The notes beneath the pieces were generated by a model, which saw nothing but the letters and a program-made list of their open reading frames with translations, ran no database searches and was not told where the DNA came from. A stretch of 64,000 bases of DNA. It comes from Leguminivora glycinivorella. Taxonomy: Eukaryota > Arthropoda > Insecta > Lepidoptera > Tortricidae. Position 1 is the stretch's first letter. Each line of letters starts with the position of its first letter. Positions 31,833-42,726 of this stretch are shown here, piece after piece. The stretch spans positions 26,353,085 through 26,417,084 of the forward strand of contig NC_062975.1 of assembly GCF_023078275.1 (NCBI RefSeq). Reading direction: 5' to 3'. A program made the translations under genes and the position numbers.

Positions 31833-32629
31833 TTTTTTTTTTTGTTTGCTATTTTTAAGGAGGTATGCCCCTCCCTGACGCTTGTGACTGGACTCCCTCC
31901 AGCCACGCATCCCGTCGGCACGTCAGACACACCTTGGGATTGGGGTGATTTTTTTTTGTGGTTTTCTTCCACGTGCTTTCCCTCTCAGTATGGGAAATAC
32001 CCGGCCCACTCAGTGTTGATTACGGGTACGCTACCACTCCTTAGGATACCAGTCAGAGAACTGCATCCCGGGCGAAAGGTCCAGAATATGTCCCCCCACA
32101 ACCGCTATCGGAGGCCGAAAGCTTTCCAGACGCGCAACAGATACGTGCGACACCCGTTGCGTGAGCCTCCCAATCCGCTAACACCGCCGACCCGCCCAGA
32201 AAAATGGATCTGCAATTGGGTTTCACAGAAGCCCAATGCACAATCCTTCAAGACGACTAGGCTATGTCAGAGAACAGAGGGGCCTCAAATCCAGAAACCA
32301 CACACATCCATGACGCGTCCGGGGGTGGGCCCCTCCAGCGCCTGTGGGGGGAGGGTCCCCGGCCGCCCGCGCGCAAAACAGTTCCCCGACTGTCATCTCA
32401 CAGAACTCCATCCCCTGCTCTTCCACTGCGCCATCTGCTATTCAGAGGGACGCGTGGAGGGCCATTCTCGGGCAGAAAGCCCCCCCAATCCCCCCCGGTG
32501 TTTGGTTCGCGGGACTGCGTCCTACCCCGTCTCGAAAGCGCGACGGGGCATTCCCCTATCCACCACCTGGGGACGCGCCACGTCGGGGTTCACCTCCCCG
32601 CCCACTCGGACAACCGAGCAGGTCCGTGG
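31833..32629 (-). other. 5' UTR of R1 number 2
   Basis: GC-rich, with C- and G-runs, and no long frame on the R1 strand. It lies between the ORF1 start and the target duplication at 32630, which suggests that the 5' end is complete or nearly so. Confidence 0.7.
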
Positions 32630-32850
32630 TCGCAGTTCTAACCTAACCTAACCTACTTTCTGATAGCATTTTCATTTTCCAGGGGGTCACAGTTCTAACC
32701 TAACCTAACCTACTTTTCAAGCAGTTTCATTTTCCAGGGGGTCACAGTTCTAACCTAACCTAACCTACTTTCTGATAGCAGTTTTATTTTTTAGGGGGTC
32801 ACAGTTCTAACCTAACCTAACCTACTTTCTGATAGCAGTTTAATTCTCTA
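32630..32850. repeat. 55-57-bp CCTAA-bearing array, right part
   Basis: Units start at 32630, 32687, 32742 and 32799 (spacing 57, 55, 57). Each has CAGTTCTAACCTAACCTAAC, then CTACTTT(C/T), an AT-rich middle and AGGGGGTCAC. The last unit breaks off after TAATTCTCTAG. Confidence 0.92.
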
Positions 32851-32879
32851 GTAATTTTAGTAGTGTCGCCTCTGTGACA

Positions 32880-33170
32880 ATTACGCATTTCGATGATTCT
32901 GCCAAATCACATTATGGAAATGGATTTTTCTGGTCGCTAATTTGTATGACAAATGATGGTATGGAATGTGGTAATTACTGATTTCAATGATTCTGACAAA
33001 TGACATTATGGAAACTGACTTTATGGGAAACAAAGTTTCTGGCACTTGATTAATATAGTAAACAATGATTATGGCATAAGATGTTATGAAAAACAATATT
33101 ATGATTGTTGAATAGGGTAGCAAATAAAATTATGGCAAATGAAATTCTGGCAAATGGGGGTATCCCCCGT
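32880..33170. repeat. Degenerate short-unit array (GGCAAATGA/ATTATGG type), right side of nest
   Basis: Recurring blocks: CATTATGGAAATG, GACAAATGATGGTATGG, GACAAATGACATTATGG, AAAATTATGGCAAATGAAAT, CTGGCAAATGG. The same blocks in reverse complement lie at 19700-19890. No coding signal. Confidence 0.5.
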
Positions 33171-33172
33171 GG

Positions 33173-33317
33173 CTTGCGTGGGCGGCGGTCGCGCGATGGT
33201 CGCGCGACGGCGATGCGACGTATACGAAATGAAACCTTATCGATATGGAAGTAGACGATGCGATGAGACGCGACGGTGACGGTCGCGCGATGGTCGCGCG
33301 ACCGTCGCCCACGCAAG
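33173..33317. mobile_element. 145-bp GC-rich MITE
   Basis: The left end CTTGCGTGGGCGGCGGTCGC is mirrored by the right end GCGACCGTCGCCCACGCAAG. The arms include the internal palindromes GGTCGCGCGA. It is non-coding, and its GC content stands out from the flanks. Confidence 0.7.
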
Positions 33318-33569
33318 ACACGGCGTATAAGTAATATTATTACCTACGCACTATATATAGTTCTCAAGTAAGTAATTAAATCATCAAAACAGTAAATTGA
33401 TCTTTGGCCCTACGGCCTCCGAGCCAACGTGGGCCGAAATAATTTAATTAGCCTTCTGGTAATGACGTGCATTACACCTGCGCGAGCGCATACCATGCAT
33501 AATGACGCCATAATATTTATTATACTGCAGTCGCAGCCGGCTATAGGCTATGTAGTCAGCTTATCCTTA

Positions 33570-33620
33570 GGTATTAGGCTGTATGTTTGTTTGCCACCGA
33601 AATATAAAAAAAAATTGCTA
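33570..33620 (+). repeat. SINE-like 3' end fragment (family S tail)
   Basis: GTTTGTTTGCCACCGAAATATAAAAAAAAA resembles the tail GTTTGCCACCGACGTAGTAT plus oligo-A of the copy at 14969-15444. Only the end is left. Confidence 0.45.
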
Positions 33621-34550
33621 GCTCAAAATGATAGAGCACTTGATAATTATAGGTAAACACTATAGTTAATATGTAACTTGGCTTTTTCTTTGTCTTTTGA
33701 TATTTTTTAGTGGTAGATAACACATTTACAATAGTACATTACATCAGAGGCCGGGAAAATGAGGATTTCCGGCCAAGTGGGTATATACGGCCGAGCGAGC
33801 GAGCGAGCGAGGCCGGATAGGGATACGAGGCCGGGAATCCGTTTTCACGCCGAGGCATGTATAGTGCTTTTCTCAAACATACAATGAAATAAAAAAAAAT
33901 GCTCTAAAGGACAATATTTTATAAAAAAAAGTTACTTTGCAGGCCTAGGCCTAAAAAATAATATGAAATCCCTTTACAGTCCTCTCGAGTTGTTGCGCCC
34001 AAAAAGCGATACTTCCCAGCACATTTTAAGGAACGTAAAGACAATATTTCATTGCATGTTTGAGAAAATTTATTTAATTGTACAGCAAGATTGTGACCTG
34101 TCCTATAAGTGGGCCACTCTGACCAACAGTGGACATCACTCGGCTGATATACCTATGATGGCCATGGTGTAAATTAAATACTTTTATGTTTGTGCATTTA
34201 ATTTAAGCTTTCAAGTTTTCAAGATCACAATAAAATGGTTTGATCGAGAGACGCTCACTCGCAAAGACATTGAACAGCCTATTTGAAAAGCAGCCTTGAT
34301 GTCTACTCCACATTGATTGATGCCGGCTATCGACTGATAACTGCTACCAACTCATTATTACACCACTTTATAAACTACGACTGTGGGATAAAGACTGACG
34401 CACACTACATGCAGCTCGGCTTTCGCAGAATATCACAATAATATATCTTACCTAATCTTTCGAGTTCTTTATTGCTAAGTGCGTTTTCACATTATCCGAT
34501 CCGATATCGGATGTCGGAAGGAATTCAAAGGCAAAAATCAAAGATGGCGG
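33621..34550. other. No gene; GAGC microsatellite at 33795-33812
   Basis: A short GAGC run lies between the repeated word GGCCGG/GGCCGA at 33750-33832. The rest is AT-rich without recognisable frames. Confidence 0.4.
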
Positions 34551-34559
34551 CTTAAATGT

Positions 34560-34715
34560 ATAGGGTATCGGTCCTACATTAGAATTTATAATAATCTATC
34601 TACGGTGTGCATTAGAATTTATAATAATCTACCGTTTGAATTTAAAGAACACTGTTTTCATGTCTTTAAGAAGAAAGTCACAGAATGGCTTCAGCAAAAT
34701 TGCTGGCACTTAAAA
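34560..34715 (+). pseudogene. C-terminal scrap of a CR1/L2-type LINE ORF2
   Basis: The frame reads IRIYNNLPFEFKEH, then a HVFKKKVTEWLQQN block and a stop. This is the familiar end of CR1/L2/Jockey ORF2 (IYNxLPxxIK...FKxxLKxxLL). ATTAGAATTTATAATAATCT is duplicated (34579 and 34612), so a 33-bp tandem duplication is present. Everything upstream is lost. Confidence 0.5.
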
Positions 34716-34719
34716 TAAA

Positions 34720-35200
34720 TATTTGCAATTTCTTTTCTAAAAAAATACTTTTTGAAATGAGTTACTAGTTATTTTTTGACAAAGGCGACGTAACTCTGAA
34801 AGTAGGTGAAATCCAGAAAAGTTTATATGACATTTTACTCTTCTAATATGATGAGGAATACGCTGTTAAAATTATTCGGTTTTCTCATATTACACAGTGT
34901 ATATCTTAGTCTATAGACGTGATTGTGTGACTATTGTAAGTACTTCGCAGAACATCGTTTGAGTTGCGTGTGTAAAATGTGTAAAGCTAATATCCAAATG
35001 ACTGCAACTAGGTATTGTATATCGGATGTGAAATGCACCTGCATTTCTATGGTTGAAGTTGAACAAATATTGAGTTGGTTAAATTTTGCGCCACATTTTT
35101 GTCTAGTTAATGTTTGATGTCTAGTTAAGTCCAAAATCGATACAAAAAGAAAAACATTTCACAGAATAACTGTGTTAATATTGCTGTCCCAGTAGTGGGA
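34720..35200. other. No gene seen
   Basis: Short frames on both strands show no domain features. Confidence 0.35.
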
Positions 35201-35214
35201 CACAACAGGCAAAA

Positions 35215-35350
35215 AATAGTATTTTATACAATCATGATATAATGCAAAGCTTTTCAGTCGAGTACCATGTTTAGGCCACGAAGCTTTTCTGAGTGGCCTA
35301 ATAGTACGATACGAGAGTGAAAAGCTTAATTATATCACTATTGTATACAA
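35215..35350. mobile_element. Short TIR repeat around an AGGCCAC hairpin
   Basis: GTATTTTATACAATCATGAT...AAAGCTTTTCA on the left is mirrored by TGAAAAGCTTAATTATATCA...TTGTATACAATAC on the right. In the middle TTAGGCCAC and GTGGCCTAA form a stem. Typical small non-autonomous element; no clear target duplication. Confidence 0.55.
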
Positions 35351-35734
35351 TACTTTTTCTATGAGTCTTCATCATCAATGGACGGAAATATCATCATTCA
35401 TGCAAGTTAGAATTAATGTTAATAGCGTCGTTCACCGTTGTATCAACATCGAATTACCTAGCAACCAATTGTTTGTAATAACCGTCTCTGATTGGCCGAT
35501 AACGCGACAGATAAAAAAAATGTGTTTCAGATGCCGACAAATTTGCCAGGTATCGCAAATTAGTATAGAAATTGTATAAAGTTCTATTTTTGAAATTATT
35601 ACAGTTAACTAAAGTCAACTATAATGAGATTATTATAGTTGAGTCGGAACTGCCATAGAGTATCCAACACTGAAAAGTTAGCACTTATAGTTTAGTCTGT
35701 GGTGTCCTAATTGACAGATTACAGTCGACGAGTA

Positions 35735-35945
35735 GAAAAAAAATATTTATTTTTTAAACACGTTACAGCTTAACAGCAAAAACCAAAACACTGTGAAACT
35801 AAGCATACGGAATACAAACACAAAAATAAGAAAAAAAGGAAATATCAAACAAGAGATCAACTAAAACTATGTCGAGGCTTCGTTGCGCCTGTCCCGGCGT
35901 AGAATTCGGCAGGTTGCCCAGGAACCGCCAAAAGACTTCATCCAG
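35735..35945 (-). repeat. 3' end of an unclassified LINE-like repeat, copy 1
   Basis: On the minus strand a peptide-like stretch LPNSTPGQAQRSLDIV is followed by an A-rich tail. A related sequence (MPNPTPGQTTQRSHAV) with the same order lies at 38955-39175. Two copies sharing this coding-like end support a LINE 3' end, but the family is not known to me. Confidence 0.45.
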
Positions 35946-35984
35946 AAGTCATAATAAATAAATATTCATTAGCATCTCTTGGGC

Positions 35985-36072
35985 AAGCTCACTCCATCGT
36001 AGGCCACGTCTTTGCCTTTGGCTAGTCTGTGGTCAAGAGTAAGCCCATTCATAATAAAAAAAAATACTATTA
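35985..36072 (+). repeat. LINE/SINE 3' tail (GTCTTTGCCTTTGGCTAGTC type)
   Basis: The block ends GAGTAAGCCCATTCATAATA plus oligo-A. The same tail in reverse lies at 58880-58945. Only the 3' ends are present. Confidence 0.55.
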
Positions 36073-36630
36073 AAGTTTTTTTTTTCAAGCCGGCTCTAGA
36101 GTATCTAAAAGTTGTTCATTACCTACATATTGCATGCACTCCTCAGGTTATATTACTTAACACGTAACAAAATCAATCAATATAGATACGTGTCCCTGCG
36201 AACTATCATAGAAAAAATCACTAATTCCAATAAATCAACATTATATGTACTCATAAAATATGGAGCCACCAATCACTATAGCAGCCGTAAAACACAATCA
36301 GCCCCAGTAAAGACAACGCCGCAAATAATATCGTGTGTTGGGGAACGGAGCGATAATCCGTGGTTACTGTTTCACAGCGCAGGTTTTGGCGGCAGTACAC
36401 TGACTTTTCATTGTACCTAAACTGAGCAAACTGTTATAAAAGGATGTATGTACATTTCAAGTAGTAATATTGACTTATTCGTCAACGTCATCGTTAAACT
36501 AAGCCAATTTTAAGATGTGTTATGGAATCCAGGAAAACAGTATATTTCCTGGATTTGAATCTAGACACCACACACCTATTATATCAATTAGGTTATTTTG
36601 GCACACACATAATGTGTTAAAGTTTAGTAA
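36073..36630. other. No gene seen
   Basis: A 102-codon frame at 36112-36420 has no recognisable features and is best treated as chance. Confidence 0.35.
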
Positions 36631-36636
36631 AACATA

Positions 36637-36752
36637 CCACTTTGTCGCTTACCATAAAGACGAGACTTACTTATATATATATATATATGTATATTTGTAC
36701 GAATGTTAGTCTGTCAAAGCGTACCTAATACTTACGGTAAGCGACAAAGTGG
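36637..36752. mobile_element. 116-bp MITE with CCACTTTGTCGCTTACC ends
   Basis: The left end CCACTTTGTCGCTTACC and the right end GGTAAGCGACAAAGTGG are perfect 17-bp inverted repeats around an AT/TA microsatellite (36671-36691). Confidence 0.75.
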
Positions 36753-37089
36753 GACGTTTAATAAACTTCAATACATATTTTTAGTACCGTGGCGTCTTTT
36801 CTGTGGACAGAATAAAATGAATTGAACTTAGTATTTTTTAAGCATAACATTTCAAAACGGAGATTTCCTAAAATTTCGATGAAAGCTTTAATAAAATGGA
36901 CCCCATTTGTTTGGCTTTTTCGTACGGCGTTTCCTTAGTCTTCCACTGTCATTGTACTGTTGATAATTGTATTGTGTCGGAGTAAACACGGGTCGGGGCG
37001 TAAATTACTATTACGATCTAACCTGTCCTGTCCGGGAACTTACCCTTATTTCTGATTTTTTGATAGATCGCTGAGGAGTTAGTTTCAGC

Positions 37090-37280
37090 CATTTATTGCA
37101 TGACATCAACAGAACAGTGTGCGTGGCCGAATGCACAAACGGTCACGATAATATCTCTTTCGTAGCTATCTACCTCTATCGCTCTTGCGTACTGGTGCGA
37201 CAGAGCCAGACTACCTTTCGCGGCGTTTCGTTTTCGTTTCGCGTCGCAGAAACGCCATTCGGCTACGGGGCCTGATTTCC
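37090..37280. repeat. Dispersed repeat F, copy 1
   Basis: Ends GCGTCGCAGAAACGCCATTC then GGCTACGGGGCCTGAT. The same end and the CTCTGTCGCGCC-like block are seen at 50800-50936. It contains CTATCGCTCTTGCGTACTGG. Confidence 0.5.
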
Positions 37281-37348
37281 ATTTGAAAAATAAAATATAC
37301 ATATAATAGTATTTCTATAATGCATATATTATATGATGGCTTGAAACA

Positions 37349-37566
37349 GGGGATCGATTTTTGAACGCACAAATTCGCCGTTCGAAATTCTGTGGGAAAC
37401 GACATAATTAGCATAATTTTTTAAAAAGGACGGCTAGTAATTTTAAAACTTAGTGGTAATGACCACTCGTTTTCGATTCTGTTAGTAGAATTTAAATCGC
37501 TAGTAGTGGATATATTATTGAAAGAATTTCACAAAATTGAATGGTCGAGATTCAAAAATCGGCCCC
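37349..37566. mobile_element. 218-bp MITE with GGGG(CC)GATTTTTGAA ends
   Basis: The left end GGGGATCGATTTTTGAA and the right end TTCAAAAATCGGCCCC are imperfect inverted repeats. The interior is AT-rich. Confidence 0.5.
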
Positions 37567-38950
37567 TTGGCATTTGTTTATAACGAATCTGACAAAGAAA
37601 ATTACTAAAATGAGTTCTCATTCATTGAGAAAGTATTTAAAATCAATTTCACATCTAAAAAAATCGGCTACGATATCGTACCCCGATGCAATATAATCTT
37701 GACTTATTGATGTGAATCGAGCGTTACATCGCTTTCTACATCTCTATCACACTTCAGAATCAAAAAGACCTATACGTGTATAGCTTTCTAAATATGATAC
37801 AACATTTTGGGTATCGAATCCTTTTTACGAGCCAAAGCTCTTTTTACGGCGTGCCTATATTTCACGCGCTTGGAAAAAAGTATTTGTATAGTCCTTATCT
37901 TATATATCTGAGCGGGAAAAGTGGTCGTAAATATGGAAACACGCCTAGTGCTTAAGGGCGCCTGCGCTAATGACCTTCGATTTGAATCCATTAATATTAT
38001 GATAGTTTCTAAAGCCTATATTAACAGCATAGTCTTTAAAGAAAATAGTATTTCATAATCACTTCACAGTTCATTGTTTCTATGATATTTGGCATCAGAA
38101 CAATGTTAGGGTCAAAACTGGTTGTTTGGTCATATATTTTGTATTAATTAATTTAACATTAAAATCTGTCTTGTATTTTTAGAAAAGTCAAAGTTAAATC
38201 CAAACATGTTAATTTCATGTATGTATCACTCTTCAGTAAATCAAATTTCGATAAAAGTGTTTTACACCATTTTTTAAAAAATCATAAAAAAATAAGTATG
38301 ATTCTTTTTTTTTTCAAAATATGGCTCTTACGAATAGAGATAAAAGATTAAAGAACCGATGTCCGTAAGTCTTATAATTCTATCTGTATTGCAAATTTAA
38401 GAATTTCAACTCAAAACTTGTCAAAAACCGATGAAAACCGTGTGGAGCCCCTTAAGTGTGTTTCGATATTTGTGAACACCTTGTCCGTTTAGTTATATGT
38501 GAGGGCGAGCGTACGATTGGTTGATCTAAATAGTGGTATTAAATGGCATTAGGCCGGAGTGATGCATAATTTGTGTGTTTTGGTGTATTGGGGTTTGCTT
38601 ATTTGTGGATATGGTTTGGGATATTTCTTGGTTATGAGGTTTTGTATTGACTTCATTTGGAGGAAAGCTATGAGAGTCGCTCGGCTCTCTAATACAAAAT
38701 ATTTACTATAAAAAAAATTTCTTTATTTTTAGCATAGAAAGGATGTCCATTAATTTTTAAATATTGTTGGTATCTTTAAAATGAATGACGAATATGTCTG
38801 AAATAAATTCACAATCACAACTCTGTACCTATGTATAATAAATTAAGACACTAAATGTTACATATCTATCCTTGAACTTTGATTACTGCTTCTAACATGT
38901 TTAAAACAATTATAACAATTATAGCTATTATTCAATCATTAATTTCAATG
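37567..38950. other. No gene seen
   Basis: About 1.4 kb of AT-rich sequence; no convincing coding or repeat structure recognised. Confidence 0.4.
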
Positions 38951-38954
38951 TGAT

Positions 38955-39178
38955 ATTATTTATTTATTATTTATTTATTTGAAAACATTATTTCATTACA
39001 GATAAATCCAATGCGTCATGAAATTAAATAATAAAAAAAAAAACAGTAAATAACAACATTAAAAAAAAAATATTACAAAGAATAAAAGTATTATAACTAA
39101 ACAATTGATTTGGGCGATGACGAAACAGCGTGGCTCCGTTGCGTCGTTTGCCCCGGTGTAGGATTCGGCATATATATA
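38955..39178 (-). repeat. 3' end of an unclassified LINE-like repeat, copy 2
   Basis: The minus strand reads MPNPTPGQTTQRSHAV and then an A/T-rich tail with TTATTTATT runs. It is a relative of 35735-35945. Confidence 0.45.
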
Positions 39179-39778
39179 ATACCTAAATAATAGAAATCGT
39201 AAAATTTGTATTTGGTCATAATTTATTTCTAAGAAACAGACATTTTTCTAAGCTCTTAATTTTCCATAGACCATCCCTCATAGTAAAACGTAATATCTTA
39301 AAAACCCCACTTTCACTGACCACTTTTTAATAATATATCCGCATGAATCCTCAAGAAAATAAGATGTTATTAGGGCCGTGTACGGAACCGTGGGCTGTCA
39401 AAAAAATAACGGCTCGCGTTTAAAAGGAAATATAGTTAGAGTCGGGACGTGAGGGGGACCTTTCTGGACTTTTTTAATATTTTGGCTGTTATGGTTACTT
39501 GTTGGTGACATGTTTATCTTCTTTACTCACATAAAAACTTGTGTCAAATAATCACTTTTTTTCTTACCGTATAATGTTAGATTATGAAATTGGTTAATTC
39601 ATTTTAAGTGTAGATACTGAAGTATCAATTTGGATTAAAAATGTAGTCCTCTAGTTTGGTAAAAAGAGATTAACGATTAATTTTAATTTAATCTTATGTA
39701 ATTAAATTACATATTTTAAGACAGATCGTATTAATTCTCTGTCTCTTGAAATACCATGTGTTAGATTTTTTTATTTAT

Positions 39779-40025
39779 CCTTGTTTCGCTATTCCATTTG
39801 TTGATAATACCTACTGTTTGGATCACATTAATATAAATATGTTTTACGCCAATAATACCTTGATCTGGGTAACACCATGCCAATTTGTATACATATTTAT
39901 ATATTAATGTGATCCAAACGGTAGGTATTACCAAAAAAAGGATTAGCGAAACAAGGACTTAAATTTAAATTTACGTTTTACACCAATGATGCCTTGATCT
40001 GGGTAACACCATGGCAATTTGTATA
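39779..40025. mobile_element. Foldback element combined with a 51-bp direct repeat
   Basis: The inverted arms 39779-39840 and 39894-39956 share CCTTGTTTCGCTA, TAATACCTAC and TTGGATCACATTAATAT. The 53-bp loop (GTTTTACGCCAATAATACCT...) is repeated directly at 39975-40025, 134 bp away. The loop may therefore be flanking sequence captured between the arms. Confidence 0.65.
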
Positions 40026-40590
40026 AATTGAAGTTAAAATAGATGATATTGTTAATTTTTACACCAAACACAGTTACAGACATCTTTATATACAATTGTC
40101 TAGCACACTAAAACAGACGCCCTACGCATAAAACAGCATAACCTTAATCAGATCAAAAACGCACGGAGATCCATTCAATTCCCTTCGCCCGCAATAAAGC
40201 GGGATTGTCACGCACGTACGCCGCGCGCGCATTAGAAGGGGGCTCAAAAATATATTTTTTTGGGTTACGACAGTTTCGCTTGTGACTGGTTACGGCGACA
40301 TGGTTTGAGTTTTAAAATTGGAATTGATTTTTCTGCGCGTGAACGGTTGTCAGCGGCATTGTGTTTATGTTCTACATTCGATTTGTTTTGAAGTAGAAAA
40401 TTTCACTTTTCAACTTGTAGTAATCAAAATTTGACTCGTAACTACTGCAAGGTACATATTATGTACTTCAAGTACAGAATAAAAATGACTATTAGACTGG
40501 ACTTACCAAAAAATGGTATAAGGAATTCCTGTCCTAAAAGTTTAACTTCAAAGTTTTCTACAGATTAAATGTTTTTCATGAGTTTGAGTT
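40026..40590. other. No gene seen
   Basis: AT-rich apart from a small CG-rich patch (GCACGTACGCCGCGCGCG) at 40211-40228. Confidence 0.4.
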
Positions 40591-40599
40591 GGTGCGATA

Positions 40600-40886
40600 C
40601 CTAGGCATTTTCAGTAACCCAAAATTAGTGACAATTGTTAACAAAAATTAACTCGATGTCAGTTTTATGATGACAAATTAAGAATAAAATTTGTCTAAAA
40701 AACAACTTTTTTCATCTTCTAAATGTAGATTATTGCTTAAAGTTTACGTAATTAACACAAAAGCAAGATTTTTATTGAAATTGCATGCTTAATTGTCGTC
40801 ACAAAACCAACACTGACATCGAGTTAATTTCGACTTCAACAACTTTCACTTATTTTGGGTTCCTATTTCTAAAAATGCCCACCTAC
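40600..40886. mobile_element. MITE of about 290 bp with 90-bp imperfect TIRs
   Basis: The left arm has TAGGCATTTTCAGTAACCCA, AATTAACTCGATGTCAG and GATGACAAATTAAG. The right arm carries the reverse complement of each in mirrored order (CTTAATTGTCGTC, CTGACATCGAGTTAATT, TTTTGGGTTCC, AAAATGCCCACCTA). Non-coding. Confidence 0.7.
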
Positions 40887-41298
40887 TAAAGTTTTACAGT
40901 GTGACCTACATATTCCATGCCTAGCTTGAGTATGAAAATAATTGATTTTAAAACCACGCTTCAGAAGATAAATAGTGAATAGTGATATTACGATTCTTTT
41001 TCCCAATATCTGTACAACATGTTTTTGCGTCGGTGCCAAATAGCCCTCTTAATTGTTCAGCCTGCTTTGGACTTTTTTAGTGTTTCCTAAATCGCCTTGT
41101 TTCTAATAAAATAAAATATCTTTCAAACCATGTTTTCATGCCATAGGTAAATATTTTTAAATTAAATATGTAATTAGTTTTCAAAAGTGGTAAAAGACAT
41201 GAAAAAATACAATTGATTTTTTTCATTGCCGTAAGAAGCGAGAGACCATTGCCCACTTGCCCAGCAGTGAGACACTTAATTAGATTGAGAAAAAATGT

Positions 41299-41348
41299 TT
41301 TTCTACCCCCCCCCCCCCATTTTAGGTAAGTGTGGGGGGGTAGAAAAA
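41299..41348. repeat. C13/G7 inverted tract
   Basis: TTTTCTA plus a run of 13 C, then 16 bases later a run of 7 G plus TAGAAAAA. The two sides can pair as a GC hairpin of at least 13 bp. Confidence 0.8.
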
Positions 41349-41349
41349 G

Positions 41350-41492
41350 ACAAAAACTAGCTTATGTCACTCTCCCTCCCTTTAACTATCTCAACATAAA
41401 AAAATCACGTCAATTCGTCGCTCCGTTTTGCCGTGAAAGACGGACAAACAAACAGACACACACACTCTCCCACTTATAATATGAGTATGGAT
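41350..41492 (+). repeat. Dispersed repeat E, copy 1
   Basis: Contains AAAATCACGTCAATTCGTCG, CCGTTTTGCCGTGAAAGACG and ACAAACAAACAGACACACAC. The same order is seen at 45826-46013. Confidence 0.65.
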
Positions 41493-41739
41493 AATCTTAT
41501 CCTAGAGTAGCCTAGGATTCAAATTGATTGACCTTACATTATGATGATGCTGTCGTCCTAGCTAAAACGTACCCGTGGACGGCTATACCCGGACCGTTCA
41601 TGTATTCAGTAAATTCTGACGTGCGTGACACATTTAAGTATGTATGTAAGTACATATTTTTAGGTAATTAGATAAATAAAAATAGGTTATTCCAGATTGT
41701 AGTTGGCTAAGACGCATCGATTGACCGAATCCTGCGGGA

Positions 41740-41990
41740 GCGTAATTCTCCCGCTACGTGAGCTGCATGCGTAACGCTCGCAATCGCTCACCCCATTACA
41801 TTGCGATACGCTCAGCGCGAGCGATAGGCGTCAGCGTTTACGTTACTACATAGTATGAGCATAGCGTAGTACTCGCGTGATTCTCGCGCTGCGAGCGTTG
41901 CATGCGTAATCGCTCAGCCAATTACGCTGCGATACGTTCAGAGTATGCGAAAAGTGTCAGCACCAGAGTAAACCAAGTACATAATAGCGT
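41740..41990. repeat. Degenerate two-copy repeat, CG-rich
   Basis: GCATGCGTAA(C)GCTCGCAATC, CAATTACGCTGCGATACG(C/T)T and TCAGC-type blocks occur twice in the same order, with starts about 125-130 bp apart. The origin is not recognised. Confidence 0.5.
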
Positions 41991-41999
41991 TTTAAAGAA

Positions 42000-42720
42000 T
42001 GCAGCCAGCATGCTTATTTTCCGGCGATACGCCGGTAAGCGACAAGCGTAAGCATATATACAAATAATTATGTAAATCTATGTGCGTTTATAAGTACCAG
42101 AGCTCGGAACAACAGTGTTTTAAAAAAAAAACTCCTATACAGACCAATATTTCGTTTTTTTAATGATTTTGTGTAACCCATATTTTTAGTTGACAACAAC
42201 GACTCAGATACTTAGTCCCATTAAAAACAAAATAAAACATCTTTTCATCTAAAAATACCGATATTATTACACACAGCAAACTCGCTACCTCCTGTACCTT
42301 AAATCCCCTCGCACATTACTCGGATCGACGTCAGATCGAAGCAGGCAATCAGCAGACTTTCATATCATCCCCACACGATTACCGCCCTTATCACCGCCAA
42401 ATAAGGCCCAAGCTGCCTGGAATATTAGGTACAAATCGTAGGCATTTTTCAGAATGCCTGAAATAATCGTGGATGAGGCTAAATTGTAGGATTAGACGCT
42501 TACTTTTACTTTCTTGTAGTATGATTTCAAGACAGTCAACCAAATCTTGGCACTAAAAAATGAGCCGAAATAAAAAAAATCTATAAAAATTAAAATTTCG
42601 CCTCTGCTAAATACCTATGTCAATTATTTTTTAGTTTTCTGGCTCGCAGATGATTCCGCCAATGTCAAGGTTTAAGTAAGGCACACGTTTTAAGAAGACA
42701 AACCCTATATTATTCTGCGG
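42000..42720. other. No gene seen
   Basis: No coding or repeat signal beyond a short CCGGCGATACGCCGG palindrome at 42020-42034. Confidence 0.4.
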
Positions 42721-42726
42721 ACTTTG

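Larger units (their letters stand above)
22199..32629 (-). mobile_element. R1-clade LINE number 2 (TRAS/SART-like), split by a gypsy element
   Basis: Minus-strand element: 5' UTR about 32629-31833, ORF1 31832-29510, ORF2 from 29513, then the gypsy element (24503-29432), ORF2 resuming at 24502 and ending at 22543, 3' UTR, and poly(A) (the T run at 22199-22212). The flanks TCGCAGTTCTAAAC and TCGCAGTTCTAACC agree at 13 of 14 bases and share a G not found in neighbouring units, so they are the target duplication. Without the gypsy element the R1 is about 5.5 kb. Most of the ORF2 endonuclease and the linker before the RT are absent. ORF1 and ORF2 together carry three frameshifts, each at a homopolymer. 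Confidence 0.9.

Noticed and set aside
21029..32850. Telomere or subtelomere end
   Set aside because: Each unit has only three CCTAA copies inside a 55-57-bp repeat, and ordinary sequence continues on both sides, so this is an interstitial array.
36112..36420. 102-codon plus frame as a host exon
   Set aside because: No domain, no splice context that persuades, and no compositional support.
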